Shown: piece by piece, positions 63,978 through 64,000 of the stretch
How positions within the stretch are numbered: the first letter of the stretch is position 1
How the letters are laid out: every line of letters starts with the position of its first letter
Source of the DNA: UBA4416 sp040389965
GTDB taxonomy: Bacteria > Bacteroidota > Bacteroidia > B-17B0 > Aurantibacillaceae
Length of the DNA: 64,000 bases
Assembly (NCBI GenBank): GCA_040389965.1
Contig: JAZJZF010000041.1
Span: forward strand, 130,028-194,027
Direction of reading: 5' to 3'
Program-made: the position numbers and the translations under genes
Notes under the pieces: model-generated
The model's input: only the letters and a program-made list of their open reading frames with translations
The model's database searches: none
What the model was told of the DNA's origin: nothing

Positions 63978-64000
63978 TCTTATCTTATTTTGGGAAGCAG

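Overview
The window is a stretch of an AT-rich Bacteroidota genome (phylum sure, finer placement not attempted). The support is a type IX secretion (T9SS) toolkit: PorP/SprF, PorE-like propeller proteins, and cargo with type A and type B (CHU_C) sorting domains. Further support comes from TAnnTTTG promoter boxes, futalosine-pathway menaquinone synthesis (mqnE), a short F1 epsilon subunit beside the beta subunit, and families common in this phylum (Omp28, DUF6029, DUF4230, TPR histidine kinases). Two 10-N runs (21250-21259, 29735-29744) show it is a scaffold with gaps of unknown size, and both fall inside genes. No tRNA, 5S/16S/23S rRNA, CRISPR array, transposase or prophage was seen.

Layout. 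1-587: truncated DUF4253-like lipoprotein. 959-1372: lone LytTR regulator. 1514-7917 (minus): a three-gene T9SS operon of giant PKD adhesin with type B sorting domain, PorE-like propeller, and PorP/SprF, starting 21 bases after the RNase P RNA (7939-8306). 8389-13586: TPR histidine kinase with a coupled membrane protein, rimO, a 17-residue-repeat beta-flower protein and a NarL-type response regulator. 13605-20722 (minus): cell-wall amidase, membrane thioredoxin, two tandem POT peptide transporters, cold-shock protein, a frame-broken M48 metalloprotease and clpS. 20746-27556: a PorE-like protein of more than 2,200 residues ending in three SPOR-like repeats. 27738-33361 (plus): T9SS cargo, mqnE, a glycosyltransferase and an ABC-F ATPase. 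33440-38247 (minus): esterase, a third PorE-like protein with one SPOR-like repeat, atpC and atpD. 38550-44228: GT-C glycosyltransferase, ArsC-family protein, prfB with its programmed +1 frameshift, and an HTTM/SdpA-like/DUF4230 row. 44591-50111 (plus): coiled-coil lipoprotein, DUF6992-like protein, LolD/MacB-type ATPase, GNAT and a large T9SS cargo. 50125-61897 (minus): SET protein, hisS, an Omp28-DUF6029-TlpA operon, a VWA-like membrane protein, fabG, a LamG/T9SS cargo and an OstA-like protein. 62126-63916 (plus): rlmD and a small conserved protein.

How it fits together. Much of the window serves the cell envelope: sorting and displaying proteins by T9SS, building and trimming peptidoglycan, moving LPS (OstA), and periplasmic redox (two thioredoxin-like proteins plus Omp28). 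The three PorE-like proteins share signal peptide, TPR and PD40 propeller but differ at the C-terminus, and none carries an OmpA peptidoglycan-binding domain. Other points of interest are a leader repeat shared by the amidase and M48 genes, promoter boxes lying 4-9 bases from start codons (near-leaderless mRNAs), two probable AUU starts, and dispersed palindromes, one of which seems to supply the C-terminus of a protein.
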